Shown one piece after another: positions 16,721-25,120 of a stretch of 64,000 nucleotides of DNA. A program made the position numbers and the translations under genes. Below the pieces are notes generated by a model. The model was not told the DNA's origin. It did no database searches and worked only from the letters and a program-made list of their open reading frames with translations. The stretch's first letter is position 1, and every line of letters starts with the position of its first letter. Origin of the DNA: DASSQJ01 sp963772645 (GTDB lineage: Bacteria; Actinomycetota; Actinomycetes; Actinomycetales; Dermatophilaceae); contig CAVYYD010000015.1 in NCBI GenBank assembly GCA_963772645.1, positions 310,001-374,000 on the forward strand, written 5' to 3'.

Positions 16721-18268
16721 CTACGGCTGGGCGGCGAGGCCGGCGACGTAGGCCGGCGCCCACGGCGTACCGAGGCCGGTGGTCAGGTCGTACCCCGCCA
16801 GCGTCGGGTAGCCGTCGACCGGGCCGGGCGTGACCGGGTTCCCGTCGCCGTTGTCGGAGAACAGCCGGTTCGAGGTGAGGTCGCCGCTCACGACCCCGGC
16901 GTCGCCCTGGTGCACCGGGACGACGTCGGTGAAGGCCGCGCTCGGCAGCGAGTACAGCCGCGGGGCGACGTTGCCGAGCGGGGCCTTGGCGTCCGGGCCG
17001 GCCGCCCGCCGCTCGTTGGCCAGCGCGGAGAGGGCGGCGACCTGGGGTGTCGCGGCGCTCGTGCCGCCGATGAGGTAGAACCCTTGCGAGCCCGCAGGCA
17101 GGTAGGACTGCAGGTTGACGAGCACCGCACCGTTGACCGCGGCGTTCCAGCTGAGGTCGGGAGCGCCGCGGTGGTCACCGCCGATGACCGACGCCACGCC
17201 GTCCTGCCAGCTCGGCCGCGGGTAGACGGCGCTGGGCGCCCCGCCCGTGGCCGCGGGCAGCCACGACTCGTTCCACACGACGTCGGTGTGCCCCCCGGCC
17301 GTGGCGGCGAAGTACGCGGGTTGGCGGAGCCGCCGGACGACGTGAACGGCACGTCGCTGTGGGGGTCCCACGTCCAGCCGTACTGCAGCTGCGTGCCTCC
17401 CACGGAGGTGACGTACGGGCTGGAGCTCGGCCAGCCGGCCGTGGGGTAGGAGTAGGTCCGGCCGTCCTTCTGCTGCTTCGAGGCGTTCTCGGTCGCCGTT
17501 GTCGCCGGAGGCGGCGAAGAACGAGTCACCCTTGGCGATGCCCTTCTGGAAGACCTCGTCGAAGCGGGCCGTCTGCTGGGCCGTGGCGCCCTCGAAGGTC
17601 GGCTCGGCCACCCCGAGGCTCATCGAGAACACCGTCCCGGCGGGGTAGGTGTCGACGGCTTCGCTGATCGCCCGGAAGAGCGTCGGGAAGCCCTGGACGC
17701 CCAGGGTCTCGGCCGGCGGGACGGCGAGGAGGACGATGTGCGCGTGGGGCGCCATCGCGTACGCCCACTGGACGTCGAGCGCGGCCTCGCCGGCCCAGCT
17801 CGCGGCCGCTCCGGGGCCGGACTGGCCACGGGCCCCGGGGTTCCCCTTCTCCTGCGGGTTGCCGATGGGGAAGACCTGCTCGAAGTCAGGCTGGGGCTCA
17901 CCCGGGAAGAAGGCGTCGTGGAAGGCCTGCAGCTCCTCCGCGGCGCGCGGGCTGCCGTAGGAGTCGACGAGGACGATGGTCTGGCCGTCACCCTTCTCGC
18001 TCAGCCGGTCGACCCCGTAGGCGGAGCGGATGTCGCTCGGCAGGTAGCAGTGGAGGGCGCCCTTGGCCGCGGTGCACCCCGACCAGGCACCGTCGTGCTG
18101 GAGCCACTCGGACTGGAGTCGGACCGGCCCGGCAGCGGCCTCGATGGCGGCCGGACCGAGGGTGGTGGTGGGACTCGAGGGGGCGGCCGACGCCGGCCCA
18201 CCCCCGACGGCGGCGAGACCCAGGGTCGCTGCTGCGGCCGCGACGAGCCCGATGGAGCGTCTGCGCAT
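16721..18268 (-). CDS. Secreted sedolisin-like (S53) peptidase with an internal frameshifted segment
   Basis: This 515-aa predicted exported acid-type serine peptidase has a Sec/Tat-like signal (M-R-R-R-S-I-G-L then a hydrophobic stretch to about residue 29). The sedolisin tetrad is visible: Glu and Asp four apart in G-E-A-A-L-D-V-Q, the oxyanion Asp in A-A-S-G-D-N-G, and Ser in G-G-T-S-A-A-T-P. The usual large pro-kumamolisin prodomain seems reduced or absent. Between 17317 and 17491 the sequence makes sense only in another frame (N-A-S-K-Q-Q-K-D-G to F-T-S-S-G-G-S-A-N-P), so one extra base near 17491 and one missing near 17316 compensate each other. As read, about 58 residues are scrambled and the product would be damaged. 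ATG 18268 suits the GGAGAG site better than ATG 18271. Confidence 0.8.
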   Translation of the reverse strand: MRRRSIGLVAAAAATLGLAAVGGGPASAAPSSPTTTLGPAAIEAAAGPVRLQSEWLQHDGAWSGCTAAKGALHCYLPSDIRSAYGVDRLSEKGDGQTIVLVDSYGSPRAAEELQAFHDAFFPGEPQPDFEQVFPIGNPQEKGNPGARGQSGPGAAASWAGEAALDVQWAYAMAPHAHIVLLAVPPAETLGVQGFPTLFRAISEAVDTYPAGTVFSMSLGVAEPTFEGATAQQTARFDEVFQKGIAKGDSFFAASGDNGDRERLEAAEGRPDLLLPHGRLAELQPVRHLRGRHAAAVRLDVGPPQRRAVHVVRRLRQPAYFAATAGGHTDVVWNESWLPAATGGAPSAVYPRPSWQDGVASVIGGDHRGAPDLSWNAAVNGAVLVNLQSYLPAGSQGFYLIGGTSAATPQVAALSALANERRAAGPDAKAPLGNVAPRLYSLPSAAFTDVVPVHQGDAGVVSGDLTSNRLFSDNGDGNPVTPGPVDGYPTLAGYDLTTGLGTPWAPAYVAGLAAQP

Positions 18269-18368
18269 CATCTCTCCGTTCCTGGCGGCGGTCGGCGCGC
18301 GGACCGGCCACGCACCGCGGACACCGCGAACGTAACCCCGGCCCGCCGCGCCCCGACCACGACGAATG

Positions 18369-19265
18369 TCACGAGGACAAGGCCCGGGTACCCGCGGGCG
18401 TCAGCCGACCTGCTCGGTACCGCGCCCGCATCCCGGAGTCGACGAAGCCGAGGCGGTGGTAGAGCTCCCCGGCCGGGTTGTCCACGTTGACCGCGAGCCA
18501 CGCGTCCTCGCAGCCGGCCCTGGCCAGGACCCGCAGCGAGCGGACGACGAGGTGCGACCCCAGACCGCGGTGGCGCCAGGCGGGCACGACGCCCACCTGG
18601 TCGATCCAGTCGTCGGCCAGGGTGACGAAGCCGGCGACCCGACCGCCCGCGTCGAGGACCACCCGCGACTGCTCGGGCCGGAACCCCGGGTCCGCGAGGA
18701 GGCCGTCGACCCACTCCTGCAGCGGGGTGTCCGGGAAGCCCGGGCGCTCCGCGAAGGAGGCCCGGTAGGCGCGGTGGAACAGCGAGGCGGTGTCCTCGCT
18801 CCACGGCAGCGCCTTGAGGCCCCGGGGCCGGCGGACCACCGGCACGTCGACGAGGTCGTGCCGCATCACACGTTCGGCGAAGGTGCGGACCAGCCCGTGA
18901 CGGCGCAGGAAGGGGTCGGTCTCCGGCGAGGTCGACTCGACGACGACCCGGAGCAGCGTGCCCCCGGAGTGCTCCGCCGACCAGGCGGCGAGCTGGGCGC
19001 CGAAGCCCCGGCGGCGGGCCGAGGGGCGCACCAGCCCGGTCGCCGAGCGGCGGTCCGGCCCGTCGGCCCACACGGCGGCGGCGGCGACCAGGTCCCCGGT
19101 CTCGTCCCGCCCCCCGATGCTGGTCCCGGAGAGGAAGAGCCGGCGCAGCATCGGCTCGTCGGCGAGGAGTGGGAGGCCGCCGTCGGCGCGCAGGCAGGCC
19201 AGAGCGAGCTCCCGCAGCGCGGGAAGGTCGGCGTCGGAGAGCGGCGACCAGGCGAGGACGGCCAC
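18369..19265 (-). CDS. Tandem GNAT acetyltransferase
   Basis: This 298-aa protein appears to contain two GNAT folds. The N-terminal one (about 1-140) has a degenerate acetyl-CoA loop (S-A-R-R-R-G-F-G-A-Q-L); the C-terminal one (about 150-290) has a good loop V-V-P-A-W-R-H-R-G-L-G-S-H-L and the final L-Y-H-R-L-G-F element. This two-domain plan resembles mycothiol synthase MshD and related actinobacterial enzymes, but I cannot assign MshD from sequence alone. GTG at 19263-19265 follows the next GNAT gene's stop by 21 bp, so it probably belongs to the ispG-side operon. Confidence 0.8.
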   Translation of the reverse strand: MAVLAWSPLSDADLPALRELALACLRADGGLPLLADEPMLRRLFLSGTSIGGRDETGDLVAAAAVWADGPDRRSATGLVRPSARRRGFGAQLAAWSAEHSGGTLLRVVVESTSPETDPFLRRHGLVRTFAERVMRHDLVDVPVVRRPRGLKALPWSEDTASLFHRAYRASFAERPGFPDTPLQEWVDGLLADPGFRPEQSRVVLDAGGRVAGFVTLADDWIDQVGVVPAWRHRGLGSHLVVRSLRVLARAGCEDAWLAVNVDNPAGELYHRLGFVDSGMRARYRAGRLTPAGTRALSS

Positions 19266-19286
19266 CTCAGGCGCCGCGGGGCGGGG

Positions 19287-20132
19287 TCACAGGAGGACCG
19301 TCGAGAACTCGCCGACCTCGCGGAAGCCGAGCCGGTCGTAGGTGGCCCGGGCGGGGAGGTTGAAGTCGTTGACGTAGAGCGAGACCAGCGGCGCCGGGCC
19401 GGCCATCACCTGCTCGACGACGCTGGCCAGCATCGGGGCGGCCAGGCCCTGCCCGCGCAGCCGGGGGGTCACCCACACCCCCTGGAGCTGGGCCGCGCCG
19501 AGGGCGAGCGAGCCGATGTCGGTCTTGAAGACGACCTCGCCGCCCTCGACGACGACGTAGGTGTGGCCACGGTCGATGAGCGCGGCGAGCGAGGCCCGGT
19601 ACCCGCGCCCGCTGCCCGTGTACGGCGGGTAGCCGATCTCCGCGGTGAACATGTGCTCCGCCGCCGGCATGACGAGGTCGACCTCCTCGGCCCGGGCCGG
19701 GCGGACCCGAGGGTCCAGCGGCACCCCGAGGGCCGAGGGGGGCTCGTGGGCGACGAGGAGCGGCTGCCGGGTGCGCACGGCCCGGGCGGCGCCCCAGTAC
19801 GGCTCGAGGTGCTCCCAGAGCCCGTCGACCTCCTCTCGCGGACCGAACACCGACGCGCAGCGCCCCCGCCACCGCCGGACCCGCTCGGCGAAGGCGGGGC
19901 GGCTCTCCTCGGTGGTCGAGACCGGGACGATGTTCGCGCTGGACCAGCACAGGGAGGAGAGCCCGCCGTCGGTGCGGTGGCCGAGCACCGACCCAAGCGA
20001 CCCGGTCCGGGCACCCTCGAGGATCCGCGCGGCGACGAACACCGAGCGCGGCAGGTCGCGCGCGCAGAGGGCGAGCGCGTCGTCGCGGTCGGCGAGCGTC
20101 AGCGGGCGGACGGGTGAGCGCGTGCGGAGCAC
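19287..20132 (-). CDS. DUF4081-GNAT acetyltransferase
   Basis: This 281-aa protein has an N-terminal DUF4081-like region (about 1-130) and a C-terminal GNAT domain with the acetyl-CoA loop T-P-R-L-R-G-Q-G-L-A-A-P and the closing A-T-Y-D-R-L-G-F element. This architecture next to ispG is widespread in Actinobacteria; the acceptor substrate is unknown. Start GTG at 20130-20132. It lies 46 bp after ispG and most likely shares its transcript with ispG, rseP and dxr. Confidence 0.85.
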   Translation of the reverse strand: MLRTRSPVRPLTLADRDDALALCARDLPRSVFVAARILEGARTGSLGSVLGHRTDGGLSSLCWSSANIVPVSTTEESRPAFAERVRRWRGRCASVFGPREEVDGLWEHLEPYWGAARAVRTRQPLLVAHEPPSALGVPLDPRVRPARAEEVDLVMPAAEHMFTAEIGYPPYTGSGRGYRASLAALIDRGHTYVVVEGGEVVFKTDIGSLALGAAQLQGVWVTPRLRGQGLAAPMLASVVEQVMAGPAPLVSLYVNDFNLPARATYDRLGFREVGEFSTVLL

Positions 20133-20178
20133 TGGCCCAGCGTAGGACCTCGGGCACCGGTCGCGCCCGTGGACGTGG

Positions 20179-21339
20179 TCACCCCACGGAGACGGTGGGC
20201 GCGCCCGCGGACTCCTCGTCCACCGGCTCCCCCATCTCCTCGGCGATCCGCATGGCCTCCTCGATGAGGGTCTCGACGATCTCGCTCTCGGGCACCGTCT
20301 TGATGACCTCGCCCTTGACGAAGATCTGGCCCTTGCCGTTGCCGGAGGCGACGCCGAGGTCCGCCTCGCGGGCCTCGCCGGGGCCGTTGACGACGCACCC
20401 CATGACGGCGACCCGCAGCGGCACGGTCATCCCCTCGAGGCCCGCGGTCACCGCGTCCGCGAGCTTGTAGACGTCGACCTGGGCGCGGCCGCACGACGGG
20501 CACGAGACGATCTCGAGCTTGCGGGGTCGCAGGTTGAGGCTCTGGAGGATCTGGATGCCCACCTTGACCTCCTCGACCGGCGGGGCCGAGAGGGAGACCC
20601 GGATGGTGTCACCGATCCCCTGGCTGAGCAGCGCCCCGAAGGCGGTCGCCGACTTGATCGTGCCCTGGAACGCAGGCCCGGCCTCGGTGACCCCGAGGTG
20701 CAGCGGCCAGTCGCCCCGCTCGGCGAGCATCTGGTAGGCACGCACCATGACGACGGGGTCGTTGTGCTTGACCGAGATCTTGAAGTCGTGGAAGCCGTGC
20801 TCCTCGAAGAGGCTGGCCTCCCAGACGGCCGACTCGACGAGCGCCTCCGCCGTCGGCTTGCCGTACTTCTCGAGCAGCCGCTTGTCGAGCGACCCGGCGT
20901 TGACGCCGATCCGGATCGAGACGCCGGCGTCCGTGGCCGCCTGGGCGATCTCCTTGACCTGGTCGTCGAACTGGCGGATGTTGCCCGGGTTGACCCGGAC
21001 CGCGGCGCAACCGGCGTCGATCGCCGCGTAGACGTACTTGGGCTGGAAGTGGATGTCGGCGATGACCGGGATCTGCGACTTGCGCGCGATCGCCGGCAGC
21101 GCGTCGGCGTCGTCCTGGCTCGGGCACGCGACCCGCACGATGTCGCAGCCGGCGGCGGTGAGCTCGGCGATCTGCTGGAGCGTGGCGTCGACGTCGGTCG
21201 TCGGGGTCGTCGTCATCGACTGGACCGAGATGGGGGCGTCGCCGCCGACCTCCACCGTGCCCACGCGGATTGTCCGGCTGGGCCGGCGGGGCGCGATGAC
21301 GGGCGGGGGTGCTGCGGGCATACCGAGGGAGACGGACAT
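20179..21339 (-). CDS. ispG: 4-hydroxy-3-methylbut-2-enyl diphosphate synthase
   Basis: IspG (GcpE) performs the penultimate step of the MEP isoprenoid pathway, turning MEcPP into HMBPP with a [4Fe-4S] cluster. The 386-aa protein has the TIM-barrel N-terminus ('VQSMTTTPTTDVDATLQQI', 'RVNPGNI') and the cluster cysteines in C-P-S-C-G-R and M-G-C-V-V-N-G-P-G-E. Dxr, the pathway's second enzyme, is encoded two genes upstream in the same direction, so two MEP steps are co-transcribed with an M50 protease between them, the normal actinobacterial order. Confidence 0.98.
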   Translation of the reverse strand: MSVSLGMPAAPPPVIAPRRPSRTIRVGTVEVGGDAPISVQSMTTTPTTDVDATLQQIAELTAAGCDIVRVACPSQDDADALPAIARKSQIPVIADIHFQPKYVYAAIDAGCAAVRVNPGNIRQFDDQVKEIAQAATDAGVSIRIGVNAGSLDKRLLEKYGKPTAEALVESAVWEASLFEEHGFHDFKISVKHNDPVVMVRAYQMLAERGDWPLHLGVTEAGPAFQGTIKSATAFGALLSQGIGDTIRVSLSAPPVEEVKVGIQILQSLNLRPRKLEIVSCPSCGRAQVDVYKLADAVTAGLEGMTVPLRVAVMGCVVNGPGEAREADLGVASGNGKGQIFVKGEVIKTVPESEIVETLIEEAMRIAEEMGEPVDEESAGAPTVSVG

Positions 21340-21369
21340 GGCACCAAGGGTACGGTCCCCGGCCGGGGG

Positions 21370-22734
21370 TCAGCCGCCGAGGTTGATCGGCTTGACGATG
21401 TCGGCGTAGATGAGCAGCAGCGACATGCCGAGCAGCACGACCGAGACCGAGTACGCCACCGGCAGCGCCTTGGCGACGTCGACGTAGCCCGGGTCGGGCC
21501 GACCGTGCAGCCGCGCCCACCGCCGCTTCGTGCCTTCCCACAGGGCGCCGGCGACGTGGCCACCGTCCAGCGGCAGCAACGGGATGAGGTTGAAGACGAA
21601 GAGCATGATGTTCAGCGCCGCGAGGAGGCCCAGCAGGGTCCACGCCTTGTCGGCGACGGAGGCGCCGAAGAGCGAGTCGTAGCGTCCGGCGCCCACCTCG
21701 CCGGCGACCCGGCCGACGCCGACGACCGACATCGGGCTGTCGATCGAGCGCTGGGCGTCGCCGAACGCGGCGTCCCAGACCCCGACCATCCGCTCGGGGA
21801 AGTGGACCAGGGCCGCCGCCGTGCCACTGACGCTGGTCCACAGGACCCCCGGGACCGCGGTGACCGGCTGCGGGACGTAGGCGGTCGGGGTGCGCGTCGC
21901 GACCCCGAGGAAGCCCGCCTCGGTGGTCTGCACCGAGCCGTCGGGCGCCGTCACCGGGGTCCCGTTCGGGTCGAGGACCGGGACGACGTTGCGGATGGGG
22001 GTGGCCGTGACGGTCAGCCGGGCACCGTCGCGCTCGAGGACGATCGGCACGGCCGTCCCGGCCTCGGGGCGGATGAGGGTCCCGACGTCGCGGATGTCGG
22101 TGACCGGCGTGCCGCCGATCGAGACGATGCGGTCGCCGGCCCTGATCCCCGCGGCGAGGGCCGGGGTCTGCGGCTTCCCGGCGCACGAGGCCGTCGTGGC
22201 GGCCTCGGTGGCCGGGACGACGCACTGCGACACCGAGTCCACGACGGCGCCCGGCTGGGGGGTCTGCAGGCCGTGAACGGTGACCATGAAGGTGAGCAGG
22301 ACCACCCCGATGAGGAGGTTCATCGTCGGGCCGCCGAGCATGACGGCGAGCTTCTTCGGCACGGACAGCCGGTAGAAGACGCGGTCCTCGTCGCCGGGGC
22401 GCACCTCTTCCATGCTGGCCGTCCGCGCCTCGTCCATCAGCTGGCTGAACCGCCCGGTGCTCGAGGCCCGGACCGTGCCCGGCGCGTCCCCCGGGCGCGG
22501 CGGGAACATGCCGATCATCCGGATGTAGCCGCCGAGGGGGACCGCCTTGACCCCGTACTCGGTCTCGCCGCGACGGCGCGACCACATCGTGGGTCCGAAG
22601 CCGACCATGTACTGGGTCACCCGCACCCCGAACCGCTTGGCCGGCAGCAGGTGGCCGACCTCGTGCAGGGCGATGGACAGGGCGACCCCGGTGGCCATGA
22701 ACAGGACCCCGAGGACGAACGCGACGGTGCTCAC
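21370..22734 (-). CDS. Site-2 protease family (M50) RseP-like intramembrane metalloprotease with PDZ domain
   Basis: This 454-aa polytopic zinc protease of the RseP/Rip1 class cleaves membrane-embedded substrates such as anti-sigma factors. Zinc-binding H-E-V-G-H lies near residue 25 in the first membrane helix; the third ligand is in L-P-L-D-G-G-H-V near residue 400. A PDZ domain (about 190-245; 'AAGIRAGDRIVSIGG') sits between. GTG at 22732-22734 directly abuts the dxr TAG, so the genes are coupled. Substrates are unknown here; in mycobacteria the homologue Rip1 acts on several anti-sigma factors. Confidence 0.95.
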   Translation of the reverse strand: MSTVAFVLGVLFMATGVALSIALHEVGHLLPAKRFGVRVTQYMVGFGPTMWSRRRGETEYGVKAVPLGGYIRMIGMFPPRPGDAPGTVRASSTGRFSQLMDEARTASMEEVRPGDEDRVFYRLSVPKKLAVMLGGPTMNLLIGVVLLTFMVTVHGLQTPQPGAVVDSVSQCVVPATEAATTASCAGKPQTPALAAGIRAGDRIVSIGGTPVTDIRDVGTLIRPEAGTAVPIVLERDGARLTVTATPIRNVVPVLDPNGTPVTAPDGSVQTTEAGFLGVATRTPTAYVPQPVTAVPGVLWTSVSGTAAALVHFPERMVGVWDAAFGDAQRSIDSPMSVVGVGRVAGEVGAGRYDSLFGASVADKAWTLLGLLAALNIMLFVFNLIPLLPLDGGHVAGALWEGTKRRWARLHGRPDPGYVDVAKALPVAYSVSVVLLGMSLLLIYADIVKPINLGG

Positions 22735-23943
22735 CTACATCTCTCCCGTACTGTCGACGAGCGGCGCGGCCCCGAGGGCATCCCGGGCCGCCCCGCGTGC
22801 CCACCGGTCGGCGGCGAGCACCAGGTCAACGCTCGAGGCGTCGACTTCTCTCCCATTGTGCGCCTCGACGACCCGCTCGACGGTGTCGACGATGTCGGTG
22901 AACCGGATCCGCCCCTCGTGGAAGGCGTCGACGCAGACCTCGTTCGCGGCGTTGTACACGGCCGGGAACGTGCCGCCCGCCTCCCCGACCTGCCGGGCCA
23001 GCCGCACCGCCGGGAAGGCCTCGTCGTCGAGCGGGTGGAACTCCCAGGTCTGCGGGCTGGACCAGTCGCACGGCACGTCGACGTCCTCGAGACGCTCGGG
23101 CCAGGACAGCCCGAGGGCGATCGGCACGAGCATCCGCGGCGGCCCGAGCTGGGCGATCGTCGAGCCGTCGTGGAACTCGACCATCGAGTGGACCTGCTGC
23201 TGGGGGTGGACGACGACGTCGATCCGGTCGAACGGGATGCCGAAGAGCAGGTGCGCCTCGATGACCTCGAGCCCCTTGTTGACCAGGGTGGCCGAGTTCG
23301 TCGTGATGACCCGTCCCATCGCGAAGTTCGGGTGGGCCAGCGCCTGCTGCGGGGTGACGTCGGCGAGCTCGGCGCGGGTCCGGCCGCGGAACGGGCCGCC
23401 ACTGGCGGTGACGACGAGCCGGCGGACCTCGGCGGCCCGACCGCCGCGCAGGCTCTGGGCGATCGCGCTGTGCTCGGAGTCGACCGGGACGACCTGGCCC
23501 GGCGCCGCCGCCGCAGTGACGAGCGGGCCGCCGATGATCAGCGACTCCTTGTTGGCCAGGGCGAGGGTGGAGCCGGCCGCGAGGGCGGCGAGGGTGGGTC
23601 GCAGCCCGATCGCCCCGGTGACCCCGTTGAGGACGACGTCGGCGCCGCACGACGCGGCCGTGGTGGCGGCCTCCTCGCCGACCACGACGGCCGGCCGGTA
23701 GCCGTGCCGTCCGGCGAGCGCGGCGTGGTGGGCGAGCGCCTCCCGCAGGGCCCGGGCGTCCCCCCGGGCGGCCGCCACGAGCGGTACCTCGAGCTCGACC
23801 GCCTGCCGGGCGAGCAGGTCGGTGTTGCCGCCGGCGGACAGCGCGACCACCTCGAACCGGCCCGGGTGGGCCCGGACGACGTCCAGGGCCTGGGTCCCGA
23901 TCGAGCCGGTGGATCCGAGGACGGCGACGGTGCGGGTGCTCAC
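22735..23943 (-). CDS. dxr: 1-deoxy-D-xylulose 5-phosphate reductoisomerase
   Basis: Dxr makes 2-C-methyl-D-erythritol 4-phosphate, the committed step of the MEP pathway, using NADPH. The 402-aa product shows the NADPH loop G-S-T-G-S-I-G near the N-terminus, A-N-K-E-S-L, D-S-E-H-S-A-I with metal ligands, the A-S-G-G-P-F-R and H-P-N-F-A-M-G-R-V-I-T-T-N-S-A-T-L-V segments, and the catalytic-site P-A-V-Y-N-A-A-N-E-V. I choose GTG 23943 because GGGGAGGAT sits at good spacing; an upstream in-frame GTG at 23961 would include that site in the coding region. Confidence 0.97.
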   Translation of the reverse strand: MSTRTVAVLGSTGSIGTQALDVVRAHPGRFEVVALSAGGNTDLLARQAVELEVPLVAAARGDARALREALAHHAALAGRHGYRPAVVVGEEAATTAASCGADVVLNGVTGAIGLRPTLAALAAGSTLALANKESLIIGGPLVTAAAAPGQVVPVDSEHSAIAQSLRGGRAAEVRRLVVTASGGPFRGRTRAELADVTPQQALAHPNFAMGRVITTNSATLVNKGLEVIEAHLLFGIPFDRIDVVVHPQQQVHSMVEFHDGSTIAQLGPPRMLVPIALGLSWPERLEDVDVPCDWSSPQTWEFHPLDDEAFPAVRLARQVGEAGGTFPAVYNAANEVCVDAFHEGRIRFTDIVDTVERVVEAHNGREVDASSVDLVLAADRWARGAARDALGAAPLVDSTGEM

Positions 23944-23965
23944 CGGCCCATCCTCCCCCACCGGC

Positions 23966-25018
23966 TCAGGTGGTGAAGATGCGCTCCTCGATGAGGCGCT
24001 CGGCGACGACCTGGGCCGAGGGGTAGAACCGGCCGTGCTCGAAGTCCTTCTGGAGCTCGAGCTCGACGTTGCCCATCCCGTGCCGGTTCTTCTCCACCGA
24101 GACCACCGACCAGCGCCGGAACTTCTTGATCGCGCCGAGGTCGTAGACGAGGTGCTCGCGCGAGATGACGTTCTCCTTGCTCGAGAGGATGAGCACGACG
24201 TCCGCCTCGTAGGCCAGGGCCGAGGACCCCCGCAGGTCGCGGGTGCGCATCCGGTGCCCCGCGCCGAGGCTGTCCCGGTCGGCGGCGGTGATCGCGACGA
24301 TCGGGCAGGACAGCTCGAGGGCCATGTCCTTGAGGGTCTCGGTGACCACGGTGACCCGGGAGACCTCGTCGCCCTCGTGGCTCTGGCTGGGGACCTTCTG
24401 GAGGTAGTCGACGAGGACCATCGGCGGTTCCCCCGACTCGGTCGAGATGTCCTGGACGACCCGGGCGATCTCGTCGGTGGTGGTCGCGCTGTTGGACTCG
24501 TGGATGTGCAGCCGGGCGGCGTAGCCGTCGACGGCGTCGAGCGCCTGCTGGCCGAAGGGCAGGCGTCCGAGCACCTCGGCCAGGCCGCGGCGGTCGGGGT
24601 CCTCGGACTCGAAGACGGACCGGACGAGGTGGACGTCGGCCGCCGAGCTGGGATGCTGGTTGGCTGCGGTGGCCGCGGCCGCCGCCTCCAGGGAGAGCAG
24701 CCGCTGGAGCAGGGTCGGCGCCTCGTGCTCGAAGGAGAAGACGACCGCGTGCCGCCCCGCGGCCACCGCGTTGCGGACCATCTGGGTCGCCAGGGTCGTC
24801 TTGCCCGCGCCCTCGCTGCCGCCGAGGAGGACGAGCTCGCCCGACCTCAGGCCGCCGTCGAGGGTGGAGTCGAGCAGGTCGAAGCCGCTCGGCCAGACCA
24901 GCGCCCCCGGGCGGGCACCGTGACGCAGCGAGTCGTCGGTCTCGTCGAGGATGGACCGGATGGAGCGCCGCCGGTCGTGGCGGTGCGAGGTGCTCGAGGC
25001 ACGCGTCTCCGACGTCAT
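23966..25018 (-). CDS. RecA-fold ATPase resembling the DnaB helicase C-terminal domain
   Basis: This 350-aa protein consists almost entirely of a DnaB_C-like ATPase domain. Walker A is G-G-S-E-G-A-G-K-T-T near residue 70, Walker B is M-V-L-V-D-Y-L-Q-K near residue 205, and A-A-D-R-D-S and D-L-R-G-S-S-A-L-A-Y-E-A-D segments parallel the helicase's later motifs (L-R-x-S, sensor). The DnaB N-terminal primase-interacting domain is missing, replaced by a short basic Ser/Arg-rich stretch, so it is not the replicative helicase. Its role is unknown. It lies 22 bp upstream of dxr on the same strand and probably leads that operon. ATG 25016-25018. Confidence 0.75.
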   Translation of the reverse strand: MTSETRASSTSHRHDRRRSIRSILDETDDSLRHGARPGALVWPSGFDLLDSTLDGGLRSGELVLLGGSEGAGKTTLATQMVRNAVAAGRHAVVFSFEHEAPTLLQRLLSLEAAAAATAANQHPSSAADVHLVRSVFESEDPDRRGLAEVLGRLPFGQQALDAVDGYAARLHIHESNSATTTDEIARVVQDISTESGEPPMVLVDYLQKVPSQSHEGDEVSRVTVVTETLKDMALELSCPIVAITAADRDSLGAGHRMRTRDLRGSSALAYEADVVLILSSKENVISREHLVYDLGAIKKFRRWSVVSVEKNRHGMGNVELELQKDFEHGRFYPSAQVVAERLIEERIFTT

Positions 25019-25120
25019 GGGTACCAGTGGACCAGAAGCCGGGGCCCGCGCGTGGGCGGTTGCGCCGGATCGGGTGGGCGTGTCGCGGGGCGCGCGCTCA
25101 GGGGTGGGTCCGGACGTCGC

